18,855 nt of DNA from NCBI GenBank assembly GCA_036505615.1, contig DASXTB010000305.1:1-18855 (forward strand), read 5' to 3'. Below are positions 1 to 7,097 of this stretch, piece after piece. A model generated the notes under the pieces. The model had not been told where the DNA came from. It did not search any database and was given only the letters and a program-made list of their open reading frames with translations. Within the stretch, counting starts at the first letter, position 1. Each line of letters starts with the position of its first letter. The position numbers and the translations under genes are program-made. This DNA comes from DASXTB01 sp036505615. GTDB taxonomy: Bacteria; Acidobacteriota; UBA6911; JACQSX01.

Positions 1-1081
1 GCGTCAGCTCGTCGTTCAGGTCGAGATGAATTCTTCCTTCTTTGACAAGATGCGTAAGGAAGTTCGAGACGGTCCGTGCGTACATCTGGCTGGCGTGAAA
101 AGGCACCGTGCTCGGGAGGTTTGTCGTTCCAATGATGGTGACGCCGTGCCTTACCACTACCTGGCCCGGTTCGGTGAGAGCGCAGTTCCCTCCCTGCTCG
201 GACGCGAGGTCGACGATGACGGAACCGGGCCGCATGCCGCGGACCATCTCTTCGGTGATGAGCACAGGGGCGCGCTTACCCGGGACGAGTGCTGTCGTGA
301 CGACGACATCGGAAGCCGAGACGTATTTAAGCATCATCTGCTGCTGCTTCTGGTAGAACTCCTCGGTCTGGGCCTTGGCATAGCCGGTCTTTTCCTCCGC
401 ATCTTTAGTTTCAAGACCGAGATCCGCAAACTTTGCTCCCAGGCTTTCCACCTGCTCCTTCACCGCGGGACGAGTATCGTACGCGTCTACAACCGCGCCC
501 AGCCGTTTCGCCGTGCCGATCGCTTGCAGCCCCGCCACGCCGGCGCCAATAATGAAGACGCGCGCAGGGGTCATCGTGCCTGCGGCGGTCATGAGCAGCG
601 GGAAAAACTTCGGCAAGTGGGCCGCGGCGATCAGGACGGCCTTGTACCCCGAGACGGTACTCATGGCGCTGAGAGCATCCATCGGTTGGGCGCGCGTGAT
701 TCGCGGCATCAGTTCCATTGAGAATGCCGTGACCTTTTGTGCCGCCAGGGCTTTAATTTCCGCAGCACCTGCATAGGGCTGGAGGAAGCCTATCAGAATC
801 GCGCCTTCCTTGATTCCTTGAATTTCATTGACGGTCGGCGGCTGAACTTTGAGCAGAATGTCGGCCTTGTCGAATACGTCTGACTCGATGCGCGCGCTCT
901 TTTCCACGTAGGAGGTGTCCAAAAATCCGGCAGCCGCGCCTGCGCCGGACTGTATGATGACTTCTAGACCTGACTTGGTGAGATTGGGAACAAGCTCAGG
1001 AACAAGCGCCACGCGTCGTTCGCCGGGAATCGTCTCTTTGGGAACGCCAACAATTATCCGTCTTGAATGATCGTCTTCCAT
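1..1081 (-). CDS. pntA: NAD(P) transhydrogenase subunit alpha (PntA/PntAA type), 3' end beyond window
   Basis: About 360 codons are visible, running off the left edge. The protein is the NAD(H)-binding part of the proton-translocating transhydrogenase, which transfers hydride between NADH and NADP+ in a complex with the membrane subunit. The N-terminus carries the family opening (GVPKETIPGERRVALVPE). The middle carries the Rossmann dinucleotide loop GAGVAGLQAIGTAKRLGA followed by VDAYDTRP and VKEQVESLGAKF, which separates PntA from a plain alanine dehydrogenase. The region after PGKRAPVLI/MRPGSVIVDLASEQGGN also fits PntA. In the split form of the enzyme this subunit is about 370-385 residues, so nearly all of it is here; pntAB/pntB would be expected just left of the window. 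The start is the ATG at 1081; a nearby upstream ATG is out of frame. The family call is firm. Whether the gene is the split or fused form cannot be seen. Confidence 0.93.
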   Translation of the reverse strand, partial: MEDDHSRRIIVGVPKETIPGERRVALVPELVPNLTKSGLEVIIQSGAGAAAGFLDTSYVEKSARIESDVFDKADILLKVQPPTVNEIQGIKEGAILIGFLQPYAGAAEIKALAAQKVTAFSMELMPRITRAQPMDALSAMSTVSGYKAVLIAAAHLPKFFPLLMTAAGTMTPARVFIIGAGVAGLQAIGTAKRLGAVVDAYDTRPAVKEQVESLGAKFADLGLETKDAEEKTGYAKAQTEEFYQKQQQMMLKYVSASDVVVTTALVPGKRAPVLITEEMVRGMRPGSVIVDLASEQGGNCALTEPGQVVVRHGVTIIGTTNLPSTVPFHASQMYARTVSNFLTHLVKEGRIHLDLNDELT

Positions 1082-1126
1082 TCCTTTTCATTTCTCCCGC
1101 GCAAGAAGAAGGCCTTAGTATCGTAC

Positions 1127-1132
1127 ATTATA
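1127..1132 (-). promoter_or_regulatory. Possible -10 box for pntA
   Basis: Read on the minus strand, the six bases are a perfect TATAAT, 45 nt before the ATG at 1081. No good TTGACA-like box is found 16-18 nt upstream. The conserved TTTGTGAATAATCC motif lies about 20 nt further upstream. The call rests only on the -10 match and its position. Confidence 0.3.
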
Positions 1133-1147
1133 GTCGCGGCCTTTTTA

Positions 1148-1606
1148 CCGGGATTATTCACAAACATTCACGGCAGAGACGCAAAGAACGCAGAGAGGAC
1201 CTAGCGCGGCAGAGCCGCAACCAAATATTGCAGCAACGGCCGCAAGCCGCAGACGGAGACCCCGCTGGGCGGGGTCACAGAGCAAAGCCGGGGGCAGAGC
1301 GCGCTTTTTGCGCGGCGCCCCCGGTCTGCGACACCCATCAAGGGTATGCACCCTGAAGAGGTGCGACACAAATCGCGGATGTATTTTTTTGGGGGAAGAC
1401 CGGCTCGGATCAATCATCGGGAAATTTTGTTGCACCCTTACAGGGTGCCCAGGTCGATATTGGGGAACTCGACCGGGGGCGTCGCGCAAAAAACGCGCTC
1501 TGCCCCCGGCTATACTCTTCGACGCCTTCGGCGTCCAAAGCAAACCAAATCTTTGCGGCTCGTAAAGAATTTAACGGTTAGCATTTGCGGTGAATATTTC
1601 CGTGAA
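1148..1606. repeat. Gene-free cluster of REP-like hairpins with an inverted pair
   Basis: This 460-nt stretch between pntA and the sulfatase gene holds no convincing gene. The left end is the motif CCGGGATTATTCACAAA (1148-1164), then a degenerate 'gcagagacgcaaagaacgca' repeat. Hairpins follow: GACCCCGC/GCGGGGTC (about 1257-1275), a long CCGGGGGC..GCCCCCGG hairpin (1287-1326), a GCACCC/GGGTGC hairpin (about 1432-1449), an inverted second copy of the long hairpin (1471-1511), and GACGCC/GGCGTC (about 1520-1535). The two long hairpins match almost base for base in opposite orientation. The right end (about 1584-1606) holds a degenerate, opposite-facing copy of the edge motif. Frames that stay open across it are low-complexity readings of the hairpins. 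Confidence 0.8.
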
Positions 1607-1615
1607 ATCCGGATT

Positions 1616-3661
1616 TTAAGGCCCGGTGGTTGAACCGGCGATGAACTTTTTTTGGGCAGCGCTCCACTGCAGCAGGTGCTGCGTGTAGCGTGATACCAGA
1701 TCGCCGTGGAGGTAGGAGAGGTCGTTGCTTTCCTGCGGGTCGCGCCCGAGATCAAAAAGCTTTGATCGGCCGGAATCCAATTCCAGAATGAACTTCCACG
1801 ACCGATCGCGCAATCCGATGAACCGGAGAGAATAGTCGGTGAAAAACAGGGCCAGTCTTGGCTCTGCGTCCAGCGCAGACCGACCCTGGTAGACCTCCGG
1901 TATTGGAAGTCCGGCCAGATCCAGAATTGTGGGCGACACATCGACCAGGCTGGTGACTGCGTCAACCCGCAATTGTTTCTGCAGCAAGCCGGGTGCTGCC
2001 ACCAGCAGGGGCACTCGAATGTTTTCATCGTACAAGAAGAAGGTGTGACCGAAGTTCCCATCATGCTGCCCGAACGCTTCCCCGTGATCGCCAAATATGA
2101 CCCACAAAGTCTTCTCTTCCAGACCTCTTTCGCGCAGGCCTCGGGCCAGGCTGTCCAGAGCTGCGTCGCCGTAATGAAGGGCGTTTCGATAACGGCCGAT
2201 TTCTTCATTCTCCGGAAAAGGGCCTCGCTTGGGTGTTTCGTAGGGGTGATGGCCGGCTATTGGCAAATAGGTGACAAAAAACTTCTGGCTCTTAGGCAGG
2301 CTGTCAATCCACAGCAATATTCGCCTTACGGTCGATGGCTCGTCCACGCCGAAGCTCGATTTCTGGTTGCCGCCGATATCGCCGGCATCTTCCAGCGTGT
2401 CGTAGCCGCGATTACGGATGATCGATTCCATTCCCAAATACATGAATCTGCCCGAGTGGAACAACCCAGTCCGGTATCCGGCAGCGGCAAGTCGGGCTGG
2501 CAGCGGTTGGCAAGGAAGTCCCTGGTAGACATCCGTCGCCGTGTCTAGCGCCGGGAAGGTTGAGCAAAGTACCGACAATAATCCCTTGATGCTTTCCGGA
2601 TAGACCGCGTAGGCGTTGTCAAACACGATTGCCTTGCCGGCCAGCTCGGAAAGATGCGGCATCGGATCCGTTTGATTGCGGATTTTGGATTGCGGATTGC
2701 GGATTGTGAATGAGGGGCTGCTGCTCCGCGTCCCGGAATCGAGGCGCAAATATTGAGCTCCAGTCGATTCCAGGCTCACCATTATTATGTTCCGGCCGGC
2801 GGCGGCGGCGCGCAACATCGAAAGGGCTTCCCACTGCGGGCTGCGGACTTGAAGTCGCGGATTTTCTGCCTGGACTTGGTAAAACAGCGGCTTTGCCCAA
2901 TCCCGGACTTCGGATTTATTAAACCGGCTTGGCTTACCGTCGCTTGCTGCAACGTCGGAGGGCGCGCTTCGAATCGCGCTGCCAATCATCGCCACCAGCG
3001 CGTTCCGATGCAGGCCGACGGTTTCGATTCGAGCGGTCGCTATCCGGCCAAGCGGAAAAACAATCAGCCACGAAGACACAAAGAACAAAACTACGAACCA
3101 CGGGGGACACTGGGAACACGGGGAACTTAATGATTCCTTTATTAATAAGAATCTGCTGCCAATTTCGAAAGCCCCTGTGGTCCCTGTGTTCCCAGTGTTC
3201 CCCGTGGTTTCATAGGTTTGAGACACCCTCTGCGCCTCTACGTTTCGCTGTCGCTCATGGTTGCCAAAGAAACTTGCCCACGGTCGGCGAAGCAAAAATG
3301 GAAGGGCGCCGGCTGGCACAAGTATCAAGAGAACCAGCAGAAAATTTGTCCACGTTAGATGGTGCACCAGGGAATCAGCCAGCGGTCCTCGCGCAGCCCG
3401 CAGCATCGGCCAAGTCAAAGGCGTCGACAGCACGCGCGACAGCGGAACATTTACCGCAGTATAAAGTACAGTAAGCGAGTAAGCGGACCAAAATGCCCAG
3501 GGGCGCCTGATGGCAAAATCCAGGGCGCCGAAGAGGAGAGCCACCAATAGATCCTGCCACAGGTAGGCAATCGGCGACCAGAAGGAAACCGGAACCCGGT
3601 GTCCAGCAATGATGATTAGCTTTGCCAGCAGGAAAACTACGAAAAGGCTTGTCGCTCTCAT
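1616..3661 (-). CDS. LTA-synthase-like membrane sulfatase/phosphotransferase family protein
   Basis: A 681-residue inner-membrane protein. Four hydrophobic helices lie at about 5-23, 33-50, 56-76 and 105-127, with a fifth at about 188-205. An extracytoplasmic alkaline-phosphatase-superfamily domain runs from about 290 to the end. Metal and active-site motifs are visible: NIIMVSLES (291-299), a nucleophile candidate Ser in YPESIKG (S357), GDHGEAFGQHDGNFGH (524-539), and typical late motifs VSPTILDLAGLP and LFDLGRDPQE. The last two resemble sulfatases more than phosphoglycerol transferases, so the substrate is open (phosphoglycerol, phosphoethanolamine or sulfate ester). Two repeats are inserted in frame: about residues 138-198 between helices 4 and 5, and about 319-330 in a loop of the catalytic domain. 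The ATG lies 10 nt after the desaturase stop, so the two are probably co-transcribed; the ribosome site is weak and translation may be coupled. Confidence 0.85.
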   Translation of the reverse strand: MRATSLFVVFLLAKLIIIAGHRVPVSFWSPIAYLWQDLLVALLFGALDFAIRRPWAFWSAYSLTVLYTAVNVPLSRVLSTPLTWPMLRAARGPLADSLVHHLTWTNFLLVLLILVPAGALPFLLRRPWASFFGNHERQRNVEAQRVSQTYETTGNTGNTGTTGAFEIGSRFLLIKESLSSPCSQCPPWFVVLFFVSSWLIVFPLGRIATARIETVGLHRNALVAMIGSAIRSAPSDVAASDGKPSRFNKSEVRDWAKPLFYQVQAENPRLQVRSPQWEALSMLRAAAAGRNIIMVSLESTGAQYLRLDSGTRSSSPSFTIRNPQSKIRNQTDPMPHLSELAGKAIVFDNAYAVYPESIKGLLSVLCSTFPALDTATDVYQGLPCQPLPARLAAAGYRTGLFHSGRFMYLGMESIIRNRGYDTLEDAGDIGGNQKSSFGVDEPSTVRRILLWIDSLPKSQKFFVTYLPIAGHHPYETPKRGPFPENEEIGRYRNALHYGDAALDSLARGLRERGLEEKTLWVIFGDHGEAFGQHDGNFGHTFFLYDENIRVPLLVAAPGLLQKQLRVDAVTSLVDVSPTILDLAGLPIPEVYQGRSALDAEPRLALFFTDYSLRFIGLRDRSWKFILELDSGRSKLFDLGRDPQESNDLSYLHGDLVSRYTQHLLQWSAAQKKFIAGSTTGP
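2674..2708. repeat. Tandem heptamer array (GATTGCG, five units) inside the sulfatase gene
   Basis: Five units of period 7: gattgcg, gattttg, gattgcg, gattgcg, gattgtg. On the minus strand they are read as IRNPQSKIRNQ, in frame, between the metal-site segment SLES and the conserved PMPHLSELAGKAIVFDNA segment. This position is normally a short surface loop in sulfatase-fold enzymes. Confidence 0.85.
3095..3212. repeat. Inverted repeat pair inserted in frame in the sulfatase gene
   Basis: The left arm 3095-3127 (gaaccacgggggacactggg...) and right arm about 3177-3212 are inverted copies around a core of about 49 nt. Flanking sequence is also repeat-like: cacgaagacacaaagaac at 3069-3086, and a gcagaggc/gaaacgtag-type stretch at about 3220-3250. 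On the minus strand the unit reads as a low-complexity loop (ETTGNTGNTGTTG) and ends with hydrophobic residues that join transmembrane helix 5. Confidence 0.88.
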
Positions 3662-3671
3662 CTCAAATAAC

Positions 3672-4928
3672 CTAGCGGGGATTATTCACAACCAGATTTA
3701 ATCGCTTTAGAAGAAATAGCGAAACAATCCTACTCGTCCCCCAACGGCGCCAGATCCAATCGTGAATCAGAACCGACGGTGCGGGGGGCCGGCTGTAAAT
3801 CGCTCTACGGTCCCCTACAAAGGACAAGGGAATCACCAGCAAGTCGAAGTCATTGTGCCGGAGGGGATCGTAGACCTCATTGATCAGCTCAATGTTCTTG
3901 TCGAGCTTGAGGTAGTGGCGAGCCATCTGGAGGTTTTCATAGCTGGCGTCGATAACCACCAGCCGCGCCTGCGGTAGAATCTCTTGAAGGATCAGGACTG
4001 TCCGGGGAAATAGACCTCCTCCCACGATTCCTACGCGGCGCGCGGGCGGGAGTGTGGAAAGAAGGGAACAGAAGGCTTGCTTGTGACTCTGCAGCAGTAA
4101 GAATTGCAATCGCTTGGAGTGCAAGACCAGACGCTCCAACTCCTGCAGCAAAAACCGCAGGCCAATGTTCGGCGTCCGGGCAATTCGGCGGCGCGTAGGA
4201 GAGCTCTCGGGCTCGGCGCATCTTTGAGGTTTGATTAGCAGCTCAATCCATCGCAGCGCCGCCGGCCATCGGCTGGTCTGCGTGGCCTGGTTGAGCCTTT
4301 CAGGCAGTTGCGTCCAGTGGACGTGAGGATTGGCGTGGTGCTCGGTATGATAGCCGTCGTTAAAAAAAAGGAAATTATAAATCGCCCCATAGTGACTGAC
4401 TATGCCCCGCGCATGTTCGTAGTGCCCGTGCAGCGCGCAAAGCCCGAGACCGATAAGGTATCCGGGCAAGTAGACCATGAAAAAAAAGTGTGGCACTTTT
4501 GCCAACAGCAGCGACCAGAGGCCCACTACCAGAATTACCTCAAGCGCACCTTGCGGGCTGATACGCACTCGCCACGCGATGCCGGCATGGTGCGCCAGGT
4601 GACGGTCGCGCCAAAAGGACTGCGGTATTCCGAGCAGCAAAGTAAGATATGCAGAGAAGAAGCCGTTTAACGCACGCGCTTTGAAAAAGGGCTTGTGGAT
4701 GAAATTATGCGAGATGGTATTGCAGTTCCACCAGACACCCAGGGCAATGATCGGCGCCGCCGGTAGCGACACCAGTATTACGGCGTGGGCTACACCGAGC
4801 GCAACCAGCAAGGCGTCCCAGCCCGAATGGCGTAGGAGGCTCCGAGAGAAGAAAACTGAACCACGGGGCACACTGGGAACACGCGGATGTGTATTCGATC
4901 TATCGAAAGCATGGGGTGATAATTTCAT
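3672..4928 (-). CDS. Membrane fatty acid desaturase-like protein fused to a Rossmann/methyltransferase-like domain
   Basis: A 418-residue protein with two parts. Residues about 30-235 are a membrane di-iron desaturase/hydroxylase-type domain with histidine boxes SHNFIHKP (H74, H78), DRHLAHH (H110, H113, H114), HGHYEH (167-172) and GYHTEHH (H194, H197, H198), plus hydrophobic helices at about 40-66, 86-103 and 128-165. Residues about 255-418 form a second, soluble-looking domain with a nucleotide-binding-type strand-loop VGIVGGGLFPRT (299-310) and an acidic second strand LVVIDAS (323-329), as in class I SAM-dependent methyltransferases; it also recalls nicotianamine-synthase-like folds. Residues about 12-25 are read from an intergenic repeat, and the last residues VVNNPR come from the TTGTGAATAATCCCC motif. 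The start ATG at 4928 has AAGGA 4 nt upstream. The sulfatase gene follows after 10 nt. The substrate is unknown. Confidence 0.8.
   Translation of the reverse strand: MKLSPHAFDRSNTHPRVPSVPRGSVFFSRSLLRHSGWDALLVALGVAHAVILVSLPAAPIIALGVWWNCNTISHNFIHKPFFKARALNGFFSAYLTLLLGIPQSFWRDRHLAHHAGIAWRVRISPQGALEVILVVGLWSLLLAKVPHFFFMVYLPGYLIGLGLCALHGHYEHARGIVSHYGAIYNFLFFNDGYHTEHHANPHVHWTQLPERLNQATQTSRWPAALRWIELLIKPQRCAEPESSPTRRRIARTPNIGLRFLLQELERLVLHSKRLQFLLLQSHKQAFCSLLSTLPPARRVGIVGGGLFPRTVLILQEILPQARLVVIDASYENLQMARHYLKLDKNIELINEVYDPLRHNDFDLLVIPLSFVGDRRAIYSRPPAPSVLIHDWIWRRWGTSRIVSLFLLKRLNLVVNNPR
3675..3692 (-). repeat. Solitary copy of edge motif GTTGTGAATAATCCCCGC
   Basis: This 18-nt segment matches the motif found at the edges of the repeat clusters at 1148 and 12017/12331. 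Here it contains the last sense codons of the desaturase gene, encodes VVNNPR, and sits just before the sulfatase start. Confidence 0.7.
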
Positions 4929-5040
4929 CGCATCCTTTCATCCCAGGTGCTTCCTGTGGTACTAAATGTGACTTTGGCATCCCGTGTCCCTTCGTTTTGG
5001 TTGCGGCCTGACCACGCTAGGTTCCCCAGTGGTTCAGTTT
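4852..5040. repeat. Inverted repeat pair around the desaturase start
   Basis: The left arm (4852-4890, aaaactgaaccacggggcac...) has an inverted partial copy at 5020-5040 (ggttccccagtggttcagttt). Between them lie degenerate traces such as cttcctgtggtac (about 4950). The left arm belongs to the same family as the pair inside the sulfatase gene. It encodes the first residues of the desaturase (HPRVPSVPRG). The stretch up to the next gene at 5054 holds nothing else recognisable. Confidence 0.7.
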
Positions 5041-5053
5041 CTATCAAATCCCA

Positions 5054-5518
5054 TCAGTGCGCCGCATGCGCCAGCAGCGCTCGTATGGGACTATAGTTCG
5101 TGTCTGTCCTCACCTTCACTAAACCAAAAGAGACAGGGTAGACATCCGGGGAATCTGCTTTCTCTTCCGCCTTTCTAATCCGCGCCTTCAGTTCCCAGCG
5201 GCTGCCAAAAGCAACAGCTTGTTTCGTGGCTGCAACTTTTTTCAGATCGGCCCATTCTTTCCTGCAGATCTGTTCTTTGCCTTTCTGCAATGTGAAGTAC
5301 AAATATCCCCGGGCAGGCTCCTCGTAATCATTCGCATTATTCTTCTTGGCCAGCGCGAAGACACCCCAGATTTGAATCCTCTCGGGAGCCTCTGAATTCG
5401 GCTCCATAACGACTTTGTCGATCAGGGCATAGACCCCGACCGCGTCACTGGCATGGACGATGCTCAAACTGAGCGCTATCGCCAAGACCGATCCTGCTAA
5501 ATATTGGATTCCTTTCAT
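5054..5518 (-). CDS. Small secreted protein of unknown function
   Basis: A 154-residue protein. Residues 1-23 form a clear signal peptide (Lys at 2, hydrophobic core LAGSVLAIALSLSIV, then HASDA as a possible signal peptidase I site). The mature part starts with GVYALIDKVVMEP and contains PERIQIWGVFALAK and ARGYLYFTLQKGKEQICRKEWADLKK, a compact mixed alpha/beta sequence with one cysteine, followed by a charged helix and a C-terminal strand (YPVSFGLVKVR). No enzyme motif is visible and I cannot name the family. The start is well supported: an AGGGGG ribosome site ends 4 nt before the ATG. It lies upstream of the desaturase on the same strand but 125 nt away, across a repeat pair, so co-transcription is uncertain. 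Confidence 0.8.
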   Translation of the reverse strand: MKGIQYLAGSVLAIALSLSIVHASDAVGVYALIDKVVMEPNSEAPERIQIWGVFALAKKNNANDYEEPARGYLYFTLQKGKEQICRKEWADLKKVAATKQAVAFGSRWELKARIRKAEEKADSPDVYPVSFGLVKVRTDTNYSPIRALLAHAAH

Positions 5519-5522
5519 TTAG

Positions 5523-5529
5523 CCCCCTT
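5523..5529 (-). promoter_or_regulatory. Ribosome binding site of the secreted protein gene
   Basis: On the minus strand the bases read AAGGGGG, 4 nt before the ATG at 5518. It is one of the few good Shine-Dalgarno sequences in the window and fixes this start. Confidence 0.6.
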
Positions 5530-5701
5530 TTGCTTGCGGCTGCGGATTGCGGACGCGAGCTTCAGGCTTCGTCTTTCGCGCAATCCGAAGATATAGAGAT
5601 TTCCTGCCTCAACAGACTAAAAGACGTAGCCGGGAGACGAGCGTTAACCACGATGTTGCAGACCTGGTTGCCTGTAACGGAGGAATTGGTAGCAAAAATT
5701 T

Positions 5702-5850
5702 GGACACGGATAACATGGATCACACGGACTGGCGAATGCGCCGCAATGGCGACGCCTGGGGTAAGTCGAGGAATTGATGGAAGTTCTGAACAGAGCCTGG
5801 CCCTTTCAGCACACTCGCCAGCCCGTGTGATCCGTGTTATCCGTGTCCTA
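5702..5850. repeat. Inverted repeat pair (cacggataac..ggatcacacgg family)
   Basis: The left arm 5702-5739 (ggacacggataacatggatc...) and right arm about 5809-5850 are inverted copies differing at only a few positions, around a core of about 70 nt. The right arm ends exactly at the stop codon of the minus-strand gene at 5851. The gap 5519-5850 holds this pair, a short tgcggattgcgga trace near 5540, and no convincing gene. Confidence 0.88.
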
Positions 5851-6714
5851 TTAACTGCTCGCGGGGGCTTGGAGGCTGCCGATTCGGTGCTCCTCGGATG
5901 AGTCTAGTGCTTGAAGCACGGCTCGTTTTGCCACGGATGCAGTCAGCGTGTCCAAGAAGATTACAAAGCGATGCAGGACGGCGTCCAACTCGTGGGGGGG
6001 CGCCGCTTTCAATTGCTCGATAAAATCTTCAAACGGGCCCCAGTCCCTGAACATGAGATAGTACATGGCGTTTTCTCGAAATATGCCGAGTAGCTTGTTC
6101 AGAGCGGCGAGTTCGGCGCCGGAACAGTTTTGCTGGAGGCGCAGCGCCGCTTGCCGGATAGTACACAGATCCGTCTCCAACTGCATGCTTTCCTCGCGCC
6201 GGTTGGCAATCTCTCCCAAGACCTGATTGTCTTTCAAGTCGAGCTTAAACGCACGGGCCAGTAAAAGGACAATGTTTTGGTAACAATTCAACAGCAATCC
6301 TGCTGCGTCCTCCAAGCGCGCATAGACAGCAAGCTTGTTGGCCTCGTTTTCAATTCCCGCAAGCTCCTGCCCGAAGGCACGCTTCGTTTCCAGCTTGAGG
6401 GCAAAGTGCAGGGCCTTGGCTACTCCGGCGCAGTCCGGGGCGTGCTCTTTCCACCGGCAGGACCACTGCGCGAGCTGTTCGGAAAAATTCTTCCCTTCTG
6501 CTTCCAATTTCGCAAAAATCGCCCGATGGACTTGGTAATTGGAACGGGCCCTCAACCCATCCCGAATGTGTCGGATCACGCGAAGAATACGAAGGGCACG
6601 CGCAATCAGCGCCGCCGATTCCAAGCGCAACTCTTCGGTGTCAAATTTCGAGAAAGCGTCCTGGAGCGTGCCCTGGGCGCAAACTCCATCCGGTAAAGGC
6701 CTGGTCTCAGTCAT
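5851..6714 (-). CDS. Hypothetical helical protein, 287 aa
   Basis: I do not recognise a family. The sequence is almost entirely predicted alpha-helix, rich in Leu, Ala, Glu and Arg, with no signal peptide and no long membrane segment; LLLNCYQNIVLLLARAF is the most hydrophobic part. Regular heptad-like spacing in the middle (ALHFALKLETKRAFGQELAGIENEA; EESMQLETDLCTIRQAALRLQ, split here only as examples) suggests a helical bundle or short coiled coil. The C-terminal third has FRDWGPFEDFIEQLK followed by another helix. The start ATG at 6714 has a weak ribosome site and overlaps the doubtful upstream ORF by 8 nt. The stop codon touches a repeat arm, so the original 3' end may have been altered. 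Lack of internal stops over 287 codons and ordinary composition support a real gene. Confidence 0.65.
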   Translation of the reverse strand: MTETRPLPDGVCAQGTLQDAFSKFDTEELRLESAALIARALRILRVIRHIRDGLRARSNYQVHRAIFAKLEAEGKNFSEQLAQWSCRWKEHAPDCAGVAKALHFALKLETKRAFGQELAGIENEANKLAVYARLEDAAGLLLNCYQNIVLLLARAFKLDLKDNQVLGEIANRREESMQLETDLCTIRQAALRLQQNCSGAELAALNKLLGIFRENAMYYLMFRDWGPFEDFIEQLKAAPPHELDAVLHRFVIFLDTLTASVAKRAVLQALDSSEEHRIGSLQAPASS

Positions 6715-7078
6715 GAAAATTTTGATGCGATTGGAGCGCGCGCCTCTGGCGCGCTGTAGCTGGGTCTTCCCACAGCACGCGTGAAGCCTGAGCTCCCGGT
6801 TTAGAGACTAGCAAGTTTTTGTCCTCCCCAAGGTTATCTGGATACAGGCAATGTAAGCAAGTAATGTGCCAGTGATCACAGGGCCGGCGGTCTAAAACAA
6901 AGTTTCGGAGTGGCAAAGTCGCGTCCTCGCCAAGTGTTTGAGAAATGACCGTATTTGCCCGCTCCAAGTAGGCGACGTTACGTCGGAAACTGCGGTCGCC
7001 CTCGTCAATGCGACTTTGTGCCTTTACGTTACCCATCTCATGCGCCAAAAGCGTCAAGGGGCCAACGGTGAGGAGCAA
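6707..7078 (-). CDS. Doubtful small ORF between ubiX and the helical protein gene
   Basis: A 123-codon frame beginning with TTG, 19 nt after the ubiX stop and overlapping the next gene by 8 nt. The first 14 residues are hydrophobic (LLTVGPLTLLA), after which the protein is polar and rich in Arg, Cys and His with no recognised domain. Its last third is read from sequence containing two small hairpins (GCGCGCC/GGCGCGC near 6738-6754 and GCTGT..GGG/CCC..ACAGC near 6752-6775), so that part is probably not an original protein sequence. It fills an otherwise empty 380-nt gap. It could be a small gene, a decayed gene or chance; I favour one of the last two. Confidence 0.25.
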   Translation of the reverse strand: MLLTVGPLTLLAHEMGNVKAQSRIDEGDRSFRRNVAYLERANTVISQTLGEDATLPLRNFVLDRRPCDHWHITCLHCLYPDNLGEDKNLLVSKPGAQASRVLWEDPATARQRRALQSHQNFHD

Positions 7079-7097
7079 GATTTTGACGGGGGCGGAA

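Noticed and set aside
1154..1543. Open minus-strand frame of 129 codons in the gap before pntA
   Set aside because: It is made of hairpin repeats, and its two halves repeat the same low-complexity peptide (KKRALPPA/LLCDPA type).
1616..3661. The sulfatase-like gene as a pseudogene because of the repeat insertions
   Set aside because: The frame is intact over 681 codons and all metal and active-site motifs remain in order.
5530..5901. Plus-strand frame of 123 codons across the cacggataac repeat pair
   Set aside because: Much of it is a reading of the repeats (for example VIRVIRVL), and it overlaps the end of a better minus-strand gene.
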